A stretch of DNA of 64,000 nt from an uncultured Deferribacteres bacterium (GTDB taxonomy: Bacteria > Zhuqueibacterota > JdFR-76 > DREG01): NCBI GenBank assembly GCA_913009825.1, contig CAJVYQ010000003.1, positions 83,756-147,755 on the forward strand. The letters are read 5' to 3'. The notes beneath the pieces are model-generated. The model saw only the letters and a program-made list of their open reading frames with translations, made no database searches and was not told the DNA's origin. Positions within the stretch are counted from its first letter, which is position 1. Each line of letters begins with the position of its first letter. Position numbers and translations under genes: made by a program. Of the stretch, positions 7,686-17,055 are shown piece by piece.

Positions 7686-10600
7686 TTAAAATTCCACCTT
7701 CTCTCTCTCAAACCAGCCATAAAGACTTGGCAATACAAAGAGTGTGAGAAGGGTTGATGAAAACAAACCGCCAATAACAACAGTTGCCAGCGGTCTTTGC
7801 ACCTCAGAGCCGGTACCTGTTGAAAAAAGAAGCGGCATCAATCCCAGGCTGGCAACCAGGGCGGTCATCAATACCGGCCGCAATCTTAATTTTGCCCCGG
7901 TAACGATGGCATCGTGCAGATCGAGACCCTGATCCCGTAATTGATTGAAATATGAAACCATTACCACGCCATTTAATACGGCGACACCAAATAAAGCAAT
8001 AAACCCGACCGAGGCAGGAACACTTAAATAAAGTCCGGACAGGAACAATGCCAGAATACCGCCGATGATGGCAAACGGCACGTTTAAGATGATCAGGAAA
8101 GCATTCCTTACCGAATTGAATGTAGAAAAGAGCATGATAAAAATTAACAATATCGTCAACGGCACAATCAGGGAAAGCCTTGCCATTGCCCGCTGCTGGT
8201 TCTCAAACTGTCCGCCAAAAGTAACATAATATCCCGGCGGCATGGAAACATTGCGGTCAATCTGCTGTTTGGCTTCGGCAACAAAGCTGCCCATATCGCG
8301 GCCTTCAACATTGCACTGAATTGAGATACGGCGCTGACTATTATCACGGCTTATCTGTTTGGGTCCCACAATAGGACGGATTTCTGCAACCTGGGCCAAC
8401 GGAATCCGGCCCCCGTCCGGAGTTGAGATTAAAATGTTTTTTATCTTTTCCGCGTTGTCCCGATAAAATTCCTTGTAACGGACAAAGATATCAAACCGCT
8501 TCTGCCCCTGGAAGACCTGGCCTACCGTAGAGCCGCCAATCGCAGTTTCAACCACCTCCTGCACTTCGTCCACGTTCATCCCCAGTCTGGCGATTTTATC
8601 TCGATTCACTTTAATCTGCACCTGCGGTTTACCGCTTATCTGCTCTAATTGAACATCGGCGGCGCCGGAGATGCTTGCCGCTACAGACTGAATTTCAGCC
8701 CCTTTTTGCGCCAAAAGATTCAGATCGTCGCCAAACAATTTGATAGCTAACTGCGCTTTTACCCCGCTAAGTAACTCATCCACACGCATCTGAATCGGCT
8801 GGGTAAAATTGAGCAAAACACCCGGGAATTCACTCAACTTTTCCCGCATCTTTTCTACAAGCTCCTTTTTATCTTTAACCGTCCATTGGTCTTCCGGTTT
8901 AAGAATAACATAAATTTCCGAATTGTTGACCGGTTCAGGGTCCCCGCCGACTTCTGCCCGCCCAACTCTTGAAATAACGTCGATCACTTCCGGAAATTCC
9001 AATAGAAGTGGCTCCAATGAGCGTGATACTTCGCCGGCTTGTTGCAGTGAAGTGCTCGGCGAGAGGGTGATTCGGACCGCCACCGTGCCTTCATCTAAAA
9101 TTGGTACAAACTCTGTTCCCAGAAATGGGACAAGAAGCAAACTACCGATCAACAAAATAATGGCAACAACAAGAGTTAGCACGCGTCGTTTTATTACACG
9201 TTCAAGAACAGGGATGTAGATTGATTGTAAAAAGCTGACAATTATATTTTTCTTCTCCTTTATACCTTTGGAAAAAAAATAAGTGCACAAAACCGGCACC
9301 AGCGTTAAGGAAAAGATCAGCGAGCCTAACATGGCAAAACTGATGGTAAACGCCATCGGGCTGAACATTTTTCCTTCTACATCCTGCAGCGTGAACAATG
9401 GTAAGAAAACAATGATTATGATGGAAATCGCAAACACGATCGGCCGGCCGACCTCCCTGCAAGCCTGTAAAATCACCGGAACAGCTTTTCCATCCTGTGG
9501 ACGATTTTCACTCAGGTGCCGGATGATGTTTTCCACCATAACAATGGAACCGTCTACCATCATACCAATTCCAATTGCAAGGCCGCCGAGGGACATCAGA
9601 TTCGCAGACATACCCGTATAGTTCATCAAAATGAAGGCGACTAATACAGATAACGGCAAGACAAGTGTAACAATAAAAGCGCTGCGTAAATTTCCTAAAA
9701 ACAACAACAACACAATAACCACCAGAATTCCTCCTTCCAGCAGCGCATCTTTCACCGTACCGGTCGCCTTTTTAACCAAATCTGCCTGATCGTAATAGGG
9801 AACAACTTGCACGCCTTTTGGCAGCGAGGCATTGATTTGTTCCACTTTTTTCTCAACTTCTCCAATCACTTTAGAAGTATTCTCGCCTAATAGTTTTAAC
9901 ACAATTCCCGAAACCACTTCACCTTTATTATTCATGGAAACCAGACCGCGGCGGATTTCCGGACCAAAGGCAACTTTTGCAATATCACGAATGTAAACCG
10001 GAATTTCGTTTCTGCGCACTACTTTGATATTTTCGATATCCTTTAACGTAGATACCCAGCCTAATCCGCGGATGAGATATTCCTCAGAATAACGGACAAT
10101 AAAATTCCCGCCGACATTGCGGTTGTTTGCTTTTACCACATCCAGCACTTCATCGAGAGTGATGTCGTATTTCTGCATTAAAACCGGATCGAGTTGAATC
10201 TGATACTGTTTTACTTCCCCGCCAAAGCTCAATATTTCAGTAACGCCGGGAACGGTGCGCAGTTGAAACTTTACAATCCAGTCCTGTATTTCCCTTAACT
10301 CCATCAACGAATAACCTTCGCCCTGTAAATAATATTGGTAAACCTGTCCCAGGCCGGAGGTGATGGGGCCTAATTCCGGAAAACCAAGTCCCTCCGGTAT
10401 CTCTCCCTTTGCCGATTCAAGACGCTCGAAAACTAATTGCCGGGCAAAATAAATATCCACATTGTCTTTAAAATAGACCGAAACGACTGATAAGCCAAAA
10501 GTTGAAACAGATTTCACGTCACGGATATCCGGTAATCCATTCATAGCTACTTCGATTGGATAGGTGATTAATTGTTCGACTTCTTCCGGCGCCAGACCGG

Positions 10601-10760
10601 ATGCTTCAGTAAATACCTGAACCAGAACCGGTGAAACATCCGGAAAAGCATCTATTGGTAACTTTTGTAATGAGATAACGCCGGCCACAATAAGCAGTGC
10701 AGTAAAAATCAAAATTAATAATCTTTGGCGGGCGGCAAACTCGATGATTTTATCAATCAT
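7686..10760 (-). CDS. Heavy-metal RND efflux pump (CzcA/CusA family)
   Basis: 1024 residues, the usual length for HME-RND pumps. N-terminal TM then porter domain, central TM bundle with the proton-relay segment GIGMMVDGSIVMVEN, second periplasmic loop (DEGTVAVRITLSPSTSL), and C-terminal TM bundle. Together with the adaptor and outer-membrane channel encoded just upstream it forms a trans-envelope metal exporter driven by proton influx. An AAGGAG site precedes the ATG. The TM4 sequence is not the classic CzcA (DFG...DGAVV) nor the classic CusA form, so metal specificity is not assigned. It is separated from the adaptor gene by 134 bp holding a MITE. Confidence 0.93.
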   Translation of the reverse strand: MIDKIIEFAARQRLLILIFTALLIVAGVISLQKLPIDAFPDVSPVLVQVFTEASGLAPEEVEQLITYPIEVAMNGLPDIRDVKSVSTFGLSVVSVYFKDNVDIYFARQLVFERLESAKGEIPEGLGFPELGPITSGLGQVYQYYLQGEGYSLMELREIQDWIVKFQLRTVPGVTEILSFGGEVKQYQIQLDPVLMQKYDITLDEVLDVVKANNRNVGGNFIVRYSEEYLIRGLGWVSTLKDIENIKVVRRNEIPVYIRDIAKVAFGPEIRRGLVSMNNKGEVVSGIVLKLLGENTSKVIGEVEKKVEQINASLPKGVQVVPYYDQADLVKKATGTVKDALLEGGILVVIVLLLFLGNLRSAFIVTLVLPLSVLVAFILMNYTGMSANLMSLGGLAIGIGMMVDGSIVMVENIIRHLSENRPQDGKAVPVILQACREVGRPIVFAISIIIIVFLPLFTLQDVEGKMFSPMAFTISFAMLGSLIFSLTLVPVLCTYFFSKGIKEKKNIIVSFLQSIYIPVLERVIKRRVLTLVVAIILLIGSLLLVPFLGTEFVPILDEGTVAVRITLSPSTSLQQAGEVSRSLEPLLLEFPEVIDVISRVGRAEVGGDPEPVNNSEIYVILKPEDQWTVKDKKELVEKMREKLSEFPGVLLNFTQPIQMRVDELLSGVKAQLAIKLFGDDLNLLAQKGAEIQSVAASISGAADVQLEQISGKPQVQIKVNRDKIARLGMNVDEVQEVVETAIGGSTVGQVFQGQKRFDIFVRYKEFYRDNAEKIKNILISTPDGGRIPLAQVAEIRPIVGPKQISRDNSQRRISIQCNVEGRDMGSFVAEAKQQIDRNVSMPPGYYVTFGGQFENQQRAMARLSLIVPLTILLIFIMLFSTFNSVRNAFLIILNVPFAIIGGILALFLSGLYLSVPASVGFIALFGVAVLNGVVMVSYFNQLRDQGLDLHDAIVTGAKLRLRPVLMTALVASLGLMPLLFSTGTGSEVQRPLATVVIGGLFSSTLLTLFVLPSLYGWFEREKVEF

Positions 10761-10783
10761 AATCGATTCTCCTTGGAATTATT

Positions 10784-10864
10784 GTAACTATTCCGTCCAC
10801 AAAACACTCAAAAAATATTATCGGATTATTATTCGAGTCTTTCGCGGGCTGACTGAGTAGTTAC
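10784..10864. repeat. IS66-like MITE, family A copy 2
   Basis: 81-bp element with ends GTAACTATTCCG and CTGAGTAGTTAC, flanked by GAATTATT (10776-10783) and GAATTATG (10865-10872), a 7/8 target duplication. It lies between the adaptor and pump genes and may interrupt or modulate their co-transcription. Confidence 0.7.
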
Positions 10865-10894
10865 GAATTATGGTTAAAACTAATTTTCATAAAA

Positions 10895-12085
10895 TCAGTG
10901 ATCTTCGCCAAATGATTCTTTTTCCATTTCGGACTTTACAAAAAATATTTTTTGAATAACGATTTTCTCATGCTCTTGAACTCCTTCTTTAATTTGAATC
11001 TGCCTGTCAGACTGTTCTCCAATAACGACATTCTGTTTTCTGTATTTGTTTGGTTCAATTTCTACAAAAACAAAATAATCGGTACCGTCATATTGTACCG
11101 CTTCATCGGGCACTACAAGAATTGTATCCGGCGAGCCGTAATAAAATTCTATTGTGGTAAACATATTCGGAATTAATTCAGACTTTCCCCGTTTGATTTC
11201 TACGAAAACTGTAAATGTCCGGGATCGAGGATCCAACTCTTTGTTAATTTTGATTACATGCCCCGGAAATTTTTCATCAGGCAGAGCGGTAGCAGTGATG
11301 CCTGCTTCTTGTCCTGTTTTTAAATTTGCATAATCCTTTTCGTAAACCTCTGCCTCCACCCAAATGCGGGTATTATCAATTACTTTCATGATATCCGTTT
11401 CCTGCTGAACCATTTGTCCCAGTTCGATATTACGTTCGGTTACGTAACCGTTGATCGGGCTTTTAACAGTAAGGATGCCTCGTCTATGTTCGTCGCCGAT
11501 AAACATTGTTTCCACATCTTCCTCGCTGAAACCGAGTGAGTGCAATTTACGGTCGGCTGCTTTCAATTCCGCCTCGGCCCTTTCAAAACTTGCTTTGGCG
11601 GCGATTAAATCCTTTTCCGCTTTAATGTCCTTCTCACGCAATTTTTTAATTCGCTCATAGTTGGTTTTTTCAGCCTGATATGCTGCTTTGGCACGGATAT
11701 AATCAGCCGTGATATTAGCAATTTCCAAACTTTCAAGCTCGAATAGTAGCTGCCCTTTTTTCACATAGTCGCCAATCTGGACATAAATTTTACGCACCCG
11801 CCCGGATACCAGGCTATTCAAATGAGCAACGAAATCAGGATTTACGACCACTTTGCCCTGGGCTGTAAACGACTGACGTATGGTTGTCCGCTGTGGCGTC
11901 CCCACTTTTATGCCAACTTCCCGGACGATCTCCGGCGATAAAACAATCTCTTCATTATGTTCACTGCTCTCTTGTTTCATTTCGGTTCTATTTTCGTCTC
12001 CTCCCGCACAGCCGATAATAAAAAATCCCAAAATCAACAGTATAATTCGATTGGATCCAAACGTCAAGAATGTGTTAAGTTTCAT
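10895..12085 (-). CDS. Periplasmic adaptor (membrane fusion) lipoprotein of metal RND system
   Basis: 396 residues. Lipobox IIGCAG places it on a membrane. Barrel-sandwich (lipoyl-like) halves around VSGRVRKIYVQIGDYVKKGQLLFELES and VKSPINGYVTERNIELGQMV flank a helical hairpin (about 125-190). A beta-barrel domain and a C-terminal membrane-proximal domain (VPDEAVQYDGTDYFVFV) follow. No extra N-terminal metal-binding domain is seen. Overlaps the upstream TolC-like gene by ATGA, so the outer-membrane factor and adaptor are coupled. Bridges pump and channel. Confidence 0.92.
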   Translation of the reverse strand: MKLNTFLTFGSNRIILLILGFFIIGCAGGDENRTEMKQESSEHNEEIVLSPEIVREVGIKVGTPQRTTIRQSFTAQGKVVVNPDFVAHLNSLVSGRVRKIYVQIGDYVKKGQLLFELESLEIANITADYIRAKAAYQAEKTNYERIKKLREKDIKAEKDLIAAKASFERAEAELKAADRKLHSLGFSEEDVETMFIGDEHRRGILTVKSPINGYVTERNIELGQMVQQETDIMKVIDNTRIWVEAEVYEKDYANLKTGQEAGITATALPDEKFPGHVIKINKELDPRSRTFTVFVEIKRGKSELIPNMFTTIEFYYGSPDTILVVPDEAVQYDGTDYFVFVEIEPNKYRKQNVVIGEQSDRQIQIKEGVQEHEKIVIQKIFFVKSEMEKESFGEDH

Positions 12086-13311
12086 AATTCTACTCCTACC
12101 AATTTTTCCAAATGTGCTATTTCTATTTGATAGTTTCTTAATGATTGCAAATAACCTCCCCGTGTTTGAATAAACGTCTGCTGTGCGTCAATAAATTGCA
12201 TATAGCCAATTTCTCCTACGTTATAGCTTTCCCGGGCAATGCGAAATACTTCTTCCGCTTCACCTAATAAACTTATTTGGTATAAGGTTACTTCGTTGGC
12301 CGCCTTTTCTAAATTGGCCGTAGCCTGGTTAAATTCCCTTTGCAAACGCAGTTGTTCCGCAGTTAGAAGTTGGTTCACTATTGCCAGTTGCGCCCTGGCG
12401 GATTCAACGCGTCCTTTCTGCCCCATAAACCACAAAGGGAAAGACAAACTAATTTCTCCGCCTTTAAAATCTACCTTATCTATTTGCTGGTTGAAGTAAG
12501 TAAGAGAAATCTGCGGCAGGAAACCGGCATAGGCCAAACGTTTGGCATTTAACGATGACGTTTTGGAACTTTGCGCCGCCCGGATTGCCGGATGACCCAG
12601 TAAATATTTTTTTAATTCTTCATAAGAAATAATTTTAATCTTCTCAGGAATTGAATCCGATAAAACGATTTTTATCAAATCATCACTTTTCAGGCCTAAA
12701 ACCTCACGCAAAACAGACTCCGCAGCATCCAGGTCTTTTTGCATACCATTCAGGCGCCTTTGCGCTTCGCCGAGGTTAACTTTTGCCTTGAGCATGGTTA
12801 AACGGTCGCTGTCGCCTAATTCATAGCTTTGTTTCGCCCGGTCGAAAAAATCCTGCGAAAGCTTAAGGTTTTGTCTGGCCAGTTCCACCAATCCTTGCTG
12901 CATCAATATGGTAAAGTAGGCTTCTTTAACCTGGAAAGTAAGTTCCCTTTCGAACTCCTGTAAGTTGAAATATTTCTGCTGGATTTCAGCGCGTAACAAT
13001 TTGTGGCGAAATATGTAATTAGTGGGAAAGTCGAATGACTGGGAGAAAAATAACCTTTTTTCCCCATAATTAGTGTAAGTTTGATGTTTGGGAACTGCTT
13101 CAATTTCAATCCCTGTTTCCGGGTTTTCCGGCATTATTTCAGACCAATAAACCCCTCTTTGGAAATCAATCTTTTTTTGCTGAACCTTATAAAGAGGATT
13201 ACTTTTCAGCGCCAGGCTTTTTGCCTCTTTCAACGATAAAATAAGCGTTTGCTGTGCAGAGGCACTTAAATTCATAATCAGAATAAAAATGATCGGAAAC
13301 ATTTTTTTCAT
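12082..13311 (-). CDS. Outer-membrane efflux channel (TolC/CzcC family)
   Basis: 409 residues with an N-terminal signal peptide ending near ASA-QQ and two outer-membrane efflux repeats (about 25-215 and 225-405), each with long helices (e.g. LVELARQNLKLSQDFFDRAKQ). Forms the trimeric exit duct for the RND pump encoded downstream. Overlaps the adaptor start by 4 bp. A small secreted protein gene lies 80 bp upstream. Confidence 0.92.
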   Translation of the reverse strand: MKKMFPIIFILIMNLSASAQQTLILSLKEAKSLALKSNPLYKVQQKKIDFQRGVYWSEIMPENPETGIEIEAVPKHQTYTNYGEKRLFFSQSFDFPTNYIFRHKLLRAEIQQKYFNLQEFERELTFQVKEAYFTILMQQGLVELARQNLKLSQDFFDRAKQSYELGDSDRLTMLKAKVNLGEAQRRLNGMQKDLDAAESVLREVLGLKSDDLIKIVLSDSIPEKIKIISYEELKKYLLGHPAIRAAQSSKTSSLNAKRLAYAGFLPQISLTYFNQQIDKVDFKGGEISLSFPLWFMGQKGRVESARAQLAIVNQLLTAEQLRLQREFNQATANLEKAANEVTLYQISLLGEAEEVFRIARESYNVGEIGYMQFIDAQQTFIQTRGGYLQSLRNYQIEIAHLEKLVGVEL

Positions 13312-13391
13312 TTAAAACTCCTGTTTTATTCAAAATAAATCCCGCAAAACAAAATGAAGAATGATGGATATTCTAAAATAGAAGAAGGACA

Positions 13392-13706
13392 TTAAAGTAT
13401 AAATACCTGAATGAATAAAAGAACCGGTTTACTGTAACGGAAAGGATTGGTCGGGTTTGATGAACGATATTTAAATCCGGTATTTAAACTTTGCAATTTT
13501 AATGGATACTTATTTAGGCCGTTACCGGTGTATTCAAACTCCATCTCATAATGCTTTCTTAAATAAACTTTCATTGAATTTGATATTAAAGTCGGAAAAA
13601 AATGCTGCTTATGATCGGTTTCCGCTGTTTTCGGCAAGCTCAATTCAGAATGCAAAAAAATTGCAGTGAATGCCAATAGCACGAAAATATTTAAAAGTGC
13701 TCTCAA
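13392..13706 (-). CDS. Small exported protein upstream of the efflux operon
   Basis: 104 residues with a good signal peptide (LLNIFVLLAFTAIFLHS). The mature part has charged, His-containing sequence (TDHKQHFF) and no recognised domain. It is co-directional with the TolC-adaptor-pump genes and could be their leader gene, comparable in place to the exported protein after the ArsR repressor at 16191. Function unknown; whether it is translated is not certain. Confidence 0.5.
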   Translation of the reverse strand: MRALLNIFVLLAFTAIFLHSELSLPKTAETDHKQHFFPTLISNSMKVYLRKHYEMEFEYTGNGLNKYPLKLQSLNTGFKYRSSNPTNPFRYSKPVLLFIQVFIL

Positions 13707-13866
13707 TTTTCATACACTTCTTATTCTTTATATTTCTTTTCAATTTTTGAATCAATTTATTAAATTCGTTCTATTAAAAATAATTTCGTCACTCGCACTG
13801 CCGCTATTCCATATCCATATACCTGGGGATCCCATCTCCTCTCTCGATAACATTTCATATTTCAGC

Positions 13867-14922
13867 TCAATACGGGATTGAAAGCTGTACCGAAACCATA
13901 TCTTCACTTTTGTTCATAACCTTAAATTTCCCTCTGTGAGATCGGATAATAGACATCGCTAATGCCAGAGCATAATTGCCGCGAGGATCGGATAATAAGT
14001 CAAAATTATTCACTTTTCTTTCGCTTACTTTATCATTCAAACTATATAATTCGAAAAATATCAGGGCGTTTCCTAATTTCTTACGTACCGTAATTACAAG
14101 CCGATTTGAAGCGTTACCGCCATTTATCAGGGATTTGAGAATACTGTTAACAGCAAAGGTCATTTTTTTTTCGTCTATATACAAAGAAGGCACTTTAGCC
14201 TGGAATGAATATTTTATTTCTATCGGCTGTTTATGATTAGCGACATCGGCAACACTGTTTTTAATTATTTTAACAATGTCATTTTTCTTTTTTGTTAATG
14301 TGGCCGGAATTGCCAAATCTTCAAGGTTGCCAAGATGAGAACCCAGATGTTCCAACCTTTCCAATAGTATTTGTGCAGAAAGAGAATTCCTTTTTGACGC
14401 AGTATTCGTCTTTGCGAAAGCTCTTGTCAATCCCATACAGGCTTGGTAATCAATCATAATATCATGGTTAACAACATCTAAGATTCCGGATATTTCTTTC
14501 ATGGCAGTTAAACGACTTCTTTCATGCTGGACATTTCTAAGTTTATCAGAAAGGTTGCCGGCCACTCCTCCAACAATCCACAAGAGAGCAATTTCGGAAA
14601 TATTCTCAAATATTGGGGGGTTACTTCCTGATAAATGCAGAACAGCATGCGGCAAATAAACAACTGTCACCATTATAGAGAGTATTAATGCTCCTCTTTT
14701 GCCATTTCTGAAAGCTGCCAAAAGCACAGGCAAAAAATAAAGTTTTGTTAAAAAAATATGTAAAAATTGCCATCCGCCCGCTTGTTGATTAAAAGTAGTA
14801 TAATGAACCACTCCGATTAACAGAGCAAAACCAACTATCAGGAGAATTGATGTGTTCTTCTTGAGTAAATTCATACAAGAAGAAATTATTCTTATATTCA
14901 AAAAATCATTTAGCTTTTTCAT
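13867..14922 (-). CDS. Degenerate membrane histidine-kinase-like protein
   Basis: 351 residues. About four TM segments (25-130) resemble the DUF4118/MASE-like membrane part of sensor kinases. A helical segment (about 135-235) follows where a dimerisation/phospho-acceptor region would sit; its best candidate is NHD in ILDVVNHDI, not a normal H-box. The C-terminal half resembles a HATPase domain but lacks the canonical boxes: the N-box reads VNSILKSLINGG, there is no DxGxG, and the final G-box is degenerate (RGNYALALAMSIIRSHRGKF). It may be a pseudokinase or a decaying sensor. Located inside the metal island with no response regulator gene beside it. Confidence 0.65.
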   Translation of the reverse strand: MKKLNDFLNIRIISSCMNLLKKNTSILLIVGFALLIGVVHYTTFNQQAGGWQFLHIFLTKLYFLPVLLAAFRNGKRGALILSIMVTVVYLPHAVLHLSGSNPPIFENISEIALLWIVGGVAGNLSDKLRNVQHERSRLTAMKEISGILDVVNHDIMIDYQACMGLTRAFAKTNTASKRNSLSAQILLERLEHLGSHLGNLEDLAIPATLTKKKNDIVKIIKNSVADVANHKQPIEIKYSFQAKVPSLYIDEKKMTFAVNSILKSLINGGNASNRLVITVRKKLGNALIFFELYSLNDKVSERKVNNFDLLSDPRGNYALALAMSIIRSHRGKFKVMNKSEDMVSVQLSIPY

Positions 14923-14985
14923 AACCGGCGCCTAATTGTTTTTATAAGGCTTCACTTATAAGTGCTGTAATTGTCCATTTTATAT

Positions 14986-15558
14986 CTAAGATTTCATCTT
15001 TCCCTTTATCTGTTCAATTTCCTTTTTTACCCGGCCGGTCATCTCACTTTTTGGTTCTAAGGTTAAAAATGTTTGAAAATATTCCAGCGCTCTTTGATTG
15101 TTTTTGAGACTAAAACGGTAAATTATACCCAACTGCAGCCATACTTCTCCAAATTCGGGTGCTTCTTTTTTGACGGCTTCAAATAATTCAAGAGCTTCTT
15201 TTATCCTTCCGGTTTGTCTTAAAGCAATACCAAGGTCTACCCGAACTTCCGGATTTTGTGGATTAAGCTTCATCGCTTTAGTGAAAATTTCCACAGCGGA
15301 GACATATTCCACGGACTCCGAATAAGCGCGGCCTAATTTCATTAATAGAGAAAAATTATTGGAGTCATTTTTCACCTGCTCCACAAGTTCTTTTATCTGC
15401 CCGGTATCAATTCCTTCTGGTTGCCGAACGTCACTTTGGGGATTATCATCCCGGGAGTGTATATGTTCCGGAACAGTTAAGGAATCTTTGAATAGATAAC
15501 CGGCATAAATGAAAAACAAAATCAAAACCGTAATCAGGATGTTTTTAATATTTAACAT
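14986..15558 (-). CDS. Membrane-anchored TPR protein (copy 2)
   Basis: 190 residues, paralogous to 3741-4328: an N-terminal TM segment (about 6-24), linker with PEHIHSRDD, then TPRs (about 50-170; e.g. VEIFTKAMKLNPQNPEVRVDLG). Conservation of the HIHSRDD linker while nearby residues differ suggests it matters, perhaps for metal or partner binding. The gene follows a truncated PII-like gene, mirroring the first TPR's association with a PII-like gene 3 kb upstream of it. Specific role unknown. Confidence 0.8.
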   Translation of the reverse strand: MLNIKNILITVLILFFIYAGYLFKDSLTVPEHIHSRDDNPQSDVRQPEGIDTGQIKELVEQVKNDSNNFSLLMKLGRAYSESVEYVSAVEIFTKAMKLNPQNPEVRVDLGIALRQTGRIKEALELFEAVKKEAPEFGEVWLQLGIIYRFSLKNNQRALEYFQTFLTLEPKSEMTGRVKKEIEQIKGKMKS

Positions 15559-15630
15559 TTGTATTTCTCCCAGAATTGACGGGAAAGGAATAAATTATAG
15601 AAATTTATCCCTTTCCTTATTTCATCAGAA

Positions 15631-15834
15631 TTAGACTGCACTTTCACCACGTTCTCCGGTGCTAATACGGACTGCATCAAACGCAGCCGTGATGTAGATT
15701 TTGCCGTCACCTTTTAAACCTGTATATGCTTTTGTCTGGATGGTTGAAATAATTTCTTCTCCAAGTTCATCAAGGCAAAAAATTTCAATCTTAATATGGG
15801 GTACATAATCAACCAAATCTTTCTGTTTACACAA
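15631..15834 (-). pseudogene. PII-like protein, C-terminal half only
   Basis: 67 residues matching the second half of the PII fold (DYVPHIKIEIFCLDELGEEIISTIQ, then TGLKGDGKIYIT), paralogous to 7316-7654. The N-terminal beta-alpha-beta and most of the T-loop are missing. Upstream bases stay open for about 20 codons but do not encode PII sequence, and the only nearby start is a TTG. Best read as a truncated duplicate. Confidence 0.65.
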
Positions 15835-16190
15835 AAAATATAAGTGCTGATTACAATACCCGGCTATCTCATCCCTTAATATTTTAAAGCGATACTTCGG
15901 ACAAAACTATATAATACCTGCATTCGTAAATTGTATAACTTAACTTATTAAACCGTCTCATTGGCTTGTACCTCCCGGCTTTTTTCGCGCTTTCAAGGGA
16001 AGTACAATTTGCTGTTAAAACAAACGGTATAACCTTTTTAAGTATACCACTACTAAAAAGGTAGTGGTATTTTGAATTAATAAAATTGAAACAATTTTTG
16101 CCTGCAAAGAATACCAATAAACGTGGATAATTATATCGCAACAAAGTTCGCCGCTTTACACGCTTTCTTGCCGACAAAACTGTAAAAATA
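15835..16190. other. Gene-poor stretch with a perfect hairpin
   Basis: 356 bp without a convincing gene; a 97-codon minus-strand frame here looks non-coding. A perfect 10-bp stem (16044-16053 with 16061-16070, ATACCACTAC/GTAGTGGTAT, 7-base loop) could end the ArsR operon transcript or be an element end. Confidence 0.5.
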
Positions 16191-16619
16191 TTAAATCAAC
16201 AGAACTGTTATTTGTAGGTGAGTTAAAATTGATGTTACCGGTAACCACGTTAAAAAGGAGGTGGAGATTTCGTCGTTGTTGATATTGTCATTTATTATAA
16301 ATGGACAGTACGATTCCGTTTCCGGGTACAAAACGATTTTATTGCTGTTTGTTTTATAATCATTGTCTCTGTCCAGAGAAATATCAAGACAAGATTCATT
16401 GTGAAATTCCCCCTCTTGGTTCTCAGACAATGTGGCTTGGTTGAAGTGAAATTTTGTATCAGCGTGGAAATGTTCAGCAGAATATTCTCGTTCAATGGCC
16501 ACGTGGCCGTCAACGCCCAAACAAAGCAAAAAACCGGGCAAAGCCGGCGGCACAATCAATGAATGCAAAAAGAGTACAGTTGCAATCATATAAATGAGCG
16601 TTTTTTTATCCCGCTTCAT
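16191..16619 (-). CDS. Exported CLGxDGHVxIE-type protein of metal islands
   Basis: 142 residues from the ATG at 16619, which lies 7 bp after the ArsR stop; a longer in-frame start overlaps ArsR and is less likely. The N-terminal hydrophobic segment acts as signal/anchor and is followed by the motif CLGVDGHVAIE, then a His/Cys-containing polar region (HFHADTKFHF, ESC) and a hydrophobic C-terminus. I recall small exported proteins with this motif near metal efflux genes, but their function is unknown. It is transcribed with the ArsR repressor. Confidence 0.65.
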   Translation of the reverse strand: MKRDKKTLIYMIATVLFLHSLIVPPALPGFLLCLGVDGHVAIEREYSAEHFHADTKFHFNQATLSENQEGEFHNESCLDISLDRDNDYKTNSNKIVLYPETESYCPFIINDNINNDEISTSFLTWLPVTSILTHLQITVLLI

Positions 16620-16626
16620 TTTATTC

Positions 16627-16986
16627 TTATTCTTCCACATGTTCCAGGGCATCACTAATTAAATTTTTAATATGCCGGTCATCAAGTGAATAATAGACCA
16701 TTTTACCGACTTTCTGATGTTTGACCAACTTCATATTACGCAAAATTCGCAACTGATGAGAAATGGCGGAAGTCGACACATTGGTCAAAGCAGTGAGATC
16801 ACACACACACAGTTCTTCTTTTGATAAAGCTAAAACAAGCTGCAGACGGGTTGGATCACCCAATAGTTTAAACATCTCCGCTATTTCGTCCATTTGATCC
16901 GCATCCGGCATGATGTTTTTCACATGATCCACTTTTTCCCGATCTACAACATGGATACTGCAAATTTCCGCATTATTTTCCTTCAT
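16627..16986 (-). CDS. ArsR/SmtB-family metal-sensing repressor
   Basis: 119 residues, winged helix (about 35-105: LLGDPTRLQLVLALS, STSAISHQLRILRNMKLVKHQKVGKMVYYSL). ELCVCDL in the alpha3 region supplies the cysteine pair used by CadC/SmtB-type sensors for soft metals; the N-terminal C8 and His residues could complete an alpha3N-type site. Apo-repressor binds DNA and releases it on metal loading. A textbook SmtB-type operator lies 15 bp upstream of its start, indicating autoregulation together with the exported protein that follows. Confidence 0.9.
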   Translation of the reverse strand: MKENNAEICSIHVVDREKVDHVKNIMPDADQMDEIAEMFKLLGDPTRLQLVLALSKEELCVCDLTALTNVSTSAISHQLRILRNMKLVKHQKVGKMVYYSLDDRHIKNLISDALEHVEE

Positions 16987-17000
16987 TTAACCTCGTTTTT

Positions 17001-17024
17001 ACGTATGAACATTTGTTCATACGT
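17001..17024. promoter_or_regulatory. SmtB/ArsR-type operator (palindrome)
   Basis: Perfect inverted repeat with 10-bp arms and a 4-bp centre. Its core TGAACA-TT-TGTTCA matches the 12-2-12 operators described for SmtB/ZiaR-type repressors. It sits directly upstream of the ArsR gene and downstream of the TonB receptor gene. Confidence 0.85.
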
Positions 17025-17055
17025 AATATATGTAATACTTTCCGGATGTGCAATA

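Noticed and set aside
13867..14922. Functional two-component system
   Set aside because: Kinase boxes are degenerate and no response regulator gene is adjacent.
15884..16177. 97-codon minus-strand ORF
   Set aside because: Composition not protein-like, spans a perfect hairpin, no ribosome site and no family resemblance.
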